A DNA stretch of 64,000 bases from Limnomonas spitsbergensis (taxonomy: Eukaryota > Chlorophyta > Chlorophyceae > Chlamydomonadales). The position numbers and the translations under genes were made by a program. Positions 43,816 through 64,000 of the stretch are shown one piece after another. Under the pieces are notes generated by a model. That model was not told where the DNA came from. It saw nothing but the letters and a program-made list of their open reading frames with translations, and made no database searches. Position 1 is the first letter of the stretch; every line of letters starts with the position of its first letter. The stretch spans positions 1,212,501 through 1,276,500 of the forward strand of contig JAYJMM010000124.1 of NCBI GenBank assembly GCA_037349105.1, read 5' to 3'.

Positions 43816-45669
43816 GCTCACAGCCATATTAGTGTTAATGTGCATGCCTGTGCCTGGAGTCGGTCATGAGTGCTTGATGGAGGGTGCGAACAAAAAACAA
43901 ACAAGTCACTGGTTTTGACGGTTAGGCTGGTAATGTTGCCAATAGGACACTGCATGTTGTCAGGTGCATGTTGTCAGGCACTAGATGCTTTGCATGCAGG
44001 CCAGTTTGGATCAGGCTAGTAACCAGCTCTCGTACCCTGAAGGTGTCCGGAGCTAAGGATGGGGAGTGGGGGGAAGGAGGAGGACAGAACTATGCAAAAA
44101 ACAGTGGCAGCGAGGGAGGGGGGGGCAAGACTGGAGTGAGGGGCACTGGGCTGCCTGATCCATTGAAGATGCAGTGGCGGCACTTTGCCTCAGTGACAGG
44201 GGAGGTTGAGGCAAATGGGAGGACATAAAGAACTGGAGAGTAAAAGGGAAGAAAATTTCGGTAGAGGAGAAGTAGAGGGTGGGGATGTGACAGGGAATGA
44301 GGAGAGGTGGAGAGGCGATGGAGTGAAGTGGTGACGCGCGACGATGCGACGGCGGCTGACGATCAGTCACCACCATCAGGATTCGTCCAGGGGTGGAGAA
44401 GGACGCTGGCGTTGATCTTGACCGTGGTTCCAACGCGGAAAAGCTGCATGCTTGTATGTCACCGCCATCAAACGTTGGTTCTCGACCCCGTGGGATGGGA
44501 GACGCGTCCCGTGGGCCGAGACCCTTGGCGAAGATCGGAGTTGGGCAGGAATGATGAGGTGGTGCGTGCTTGGTCTTCGGATCTCCTCGTGGTCGCAGGC
44601 AGATTTGAATCGTTGTCGAGGATCGCTGGATCGTGGTCACCAAATGATGGACGGTAAAGAATGTCGGCTGCCGATTTCCCCTCTGCTTTGTCTGATGTTC
44701 ACACCTGTGTTCACACCACGCGAAAAGCTAACAACCCAACCCAAACAGCAAAACAACCAACACCGTTTCCGAACATATTTCCCGCCCGCGCATTCCGTCA
44801 CCAGCTAAACAGCAATGACTTGAATAATCTTCGCGGTTGGAGGAATGCCGAACTCAGTGGACCGGACGTTGGTTCTGCGCGAAAGCCTCGAAGGTGACAG
44901 TGCGTGCGTCCTACGTACGACCCCATAGCCGAGACGCCCCGCCCAAGTCTCCCACTTACAAAACAATCGTGAAGCATAATCTCTACCTGCGCGCTAAGCG
45001 CCTCGGAGCCAAGGCGGTTATGTCCAATGCAACCATGATGTTTCAAGAGTGCTGCCCCCCGTTTGTGCCCAACGCGCATGGGCGCCAAGCATGCGGCATG
45101 CCACATGAGATGAATGCACAATAAATAAATGATACTGTGTGCATGAGGCTCCATGCAAGGGCACATCCTCCGGAGGGCTAGCTGCTGCCCCAAAACCTAA
45201 TCAACAGCATGTCGCATGCGATCAAGCAGAGAAAACACCCCCCCTTCTCCACTCGAAATCACACACGCATACACACGCACACTTTCAAGAACAATGTGCT
45301 GGTGGGATGCATAGGTTTCAAGCGTGCCGCCCTACTTCAACCACTCACTGCTGAAAACACACAATGGAATGGGGGAGGACTTGGGGTACTGATGTCAATG
45401 ACGGTACAGGTCAGGGTTCAGCTCAAAAGGCTCGGCCGCATTCTAATGTGCACTGACATATGCCTGGCATGAGCACGGCCAGTAGACAAGTGCATAGAAC
45501 AGTGCAGCGGTCCAACATGTTGAGGGGAGCAGGGAGGGGAGATGTGACCTGAGGCCACCCCTTGACACACCGGTAAGCAGGACCATTAGACAAAACATGC
45601 ACGTGTTGTAAATGAAGCGGTCCAACATGTGTTCATGCAACATGAATGTGCAGAGGGGGGGGGAGATGT
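43816..45669. other. Intergenic, no supported gene
   Basis: Several short frames on both strands lack domains and plausible splice context. The stretch precedes the second large plus-strand gene and could include its 5' UTR, promoter and missing first exon. A truncated LINE tail motif appears at 45,420-45,440 (AAAAGGCTCGGCCGCATTC). Confidence 0.45.
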
Positions 45670-45754
45670 TGGTCTTGTTGCTGCTGTGGCTGCTGTTGAG
45701 GCTCCCATTCATGTGTGAAATGCTGTTTGATTGTAGCAGCTGTAGCAGCTGTTA

Positions 45755-45787
<33 letters not shown>

Positions 45788-45913
45788 TTGCTGCTGATGT
45801 TGTTGCTGCTGTTTTTTTTTTCCCTGTCTTTGCTTATGTTGTTGTTTTGACTGCTGCTGCTGATGTTGTTGCTGCTGCGAATGTTGCTCTTGTTGATGTT
45901 GCGTCTGTTGCAG
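45670..45913. repeat. (TGCTGT/TGCTGC)n array before exon 45,914
   Basis: An imperfect CTG/TTG triplet array of about 200 bp ends in TTGCAG, the acceptor of the first exon I can place in the downstream gene. The related, larger array at 49,690-50,130 likewise precedes an exon. Confidence 0.85.
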
Positions 45914-63479
<17,566 letters not shown>

Positions 63480-63800
63480 GTGAGAGGCTGGAACTCAATA
63501 CAATAATAAAAAACATAAATCAGCAAATTTAGTGGTGCGACGCTGGAATTCGATAAAAAAAAAACAATTAATGCATAAGTCAACAAATTGAGAGGTGAGA
63601 CGCCGGAACTCGTTAAAAATCACAAATCAACAATTTATCCCCAAAGTGATACGATGATTTGGTGATATCATAATGAATAGATAGATAGATAAATTAAGTG
63701 ATAAATACAGTGATTAAGTGATTAATACAGTAATTTAGTGATAAATACAGTAATTAAGTGATAAATACAGTAATTAAGTGATAAATACCGTGCAGAAAGC
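63480..63800. repeat. Donor copies and GTGATAAATACAGTAATTAA repeat
   Basis: After the 63,479 donor, GAGAGGTGAGACGCYGGAAC is copied near 63,525 and 63,590. Then a 20-bp unit GTGATAAATACAGTAATTAA repeats about five times at 63,695-63,790. Confidence 0.8.
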
Positions 63801-64000
63801 TACGCCCTACAACTAAGGGCGTAGAGGTTCAGGAAACAGCACTGCTTGGGGCCTGATTATTTCGAAGAAGGCCGCTGCTTAGGCTGCTGCCTTGGCTCAG
63901 CACCAGCGAACACCTAACGGCCTCTGAATATTTTCTAAACAAATGCTATCACGCGGATGCGGCGGTCACGGTCACGCGGATGCGGCGGTCAAGGTGCAGA

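Noticed and set aside
44053..44657. Opposed frames of 196 and 116 residues
   Set aside because: Neither has a domain or repeated evidence of coding; likely chance frames in GC-balanced intergenic DNA.

Overview
The window is nuclear DNA of a eukaryote, most likely a chlorophycean green alga of the Chlamydomonadales. Haematococcus is my best guess, from the style of the helical-repeat proteins, the poly-Ala and CTG tracts and the plant-type TTTAGGG-like heptamers in introns. No database search supports that name. There are no operons, rRNAs, tRNAs or CRISPR arrays. The genes are intron-rich or single-exon, and most of the sequence is repeats and decayed retrotransposons. Many long open frames here are artefacts of tandem repeats.

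Layout. (1) About 1-14,400 is an old tandem segmental duplication of roughly 6-8 kb. Each copy has, in order, a 19-bp minisatellite, a CCTAGG-rich low-complexity block, a LINE 3' fragment, and a minus-strand gene for a 37-residue helical-repeat protein (OPR/HPR-like, probably an organellar RNA-binding factor). (2) 14,598-32,346 holds an 11-exon plus-strand SET-domain methyltransferase gene (SMYD-like), which I joined exon by exon with matching phase into 846 codons. (3) 32,350-36,400 and 38,300-43,000 are graveyards of LINE fragments in both orientations, sharing a recurrent 3'-tail motif. Between them, 36,430-38,319 is an intact single-exon F-box-like plus ankyrin-repeat gene. (4) About 45,900 to the end is a second large multi-exon plus-strand gene. 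I found at least 16 phase-compatible exons, about 868 codons. I do not recognise it, and its first and last exons are not resolved.

The most striking observation is how the introns of both large genes are built. Next to exon after exon there are degenerate tandem copies of the adjoining exon edge. Copies upstream carry the acceptor with the exon's first part, and copies downstream carry the exon's last part with the donor. They are interspersed with CCCTAAA/TTTAGGG-like heptamers. In two introns the donor-edge copies have grown into minisatellites of more than 2 kb (29.5-31.7 kb and 52.5-54.6 kb). I count such copies beside most exons of the two genes. I know of no named element class that matches, and I regard it as the candidate undescribed system of this window.

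The two large genes are head-to-tail but separated by about 13.5 kb, and no functional link between them can be seen. The OPR-like pair are recent paralogues. The ankyrin gene stands alone between LINE remnants.
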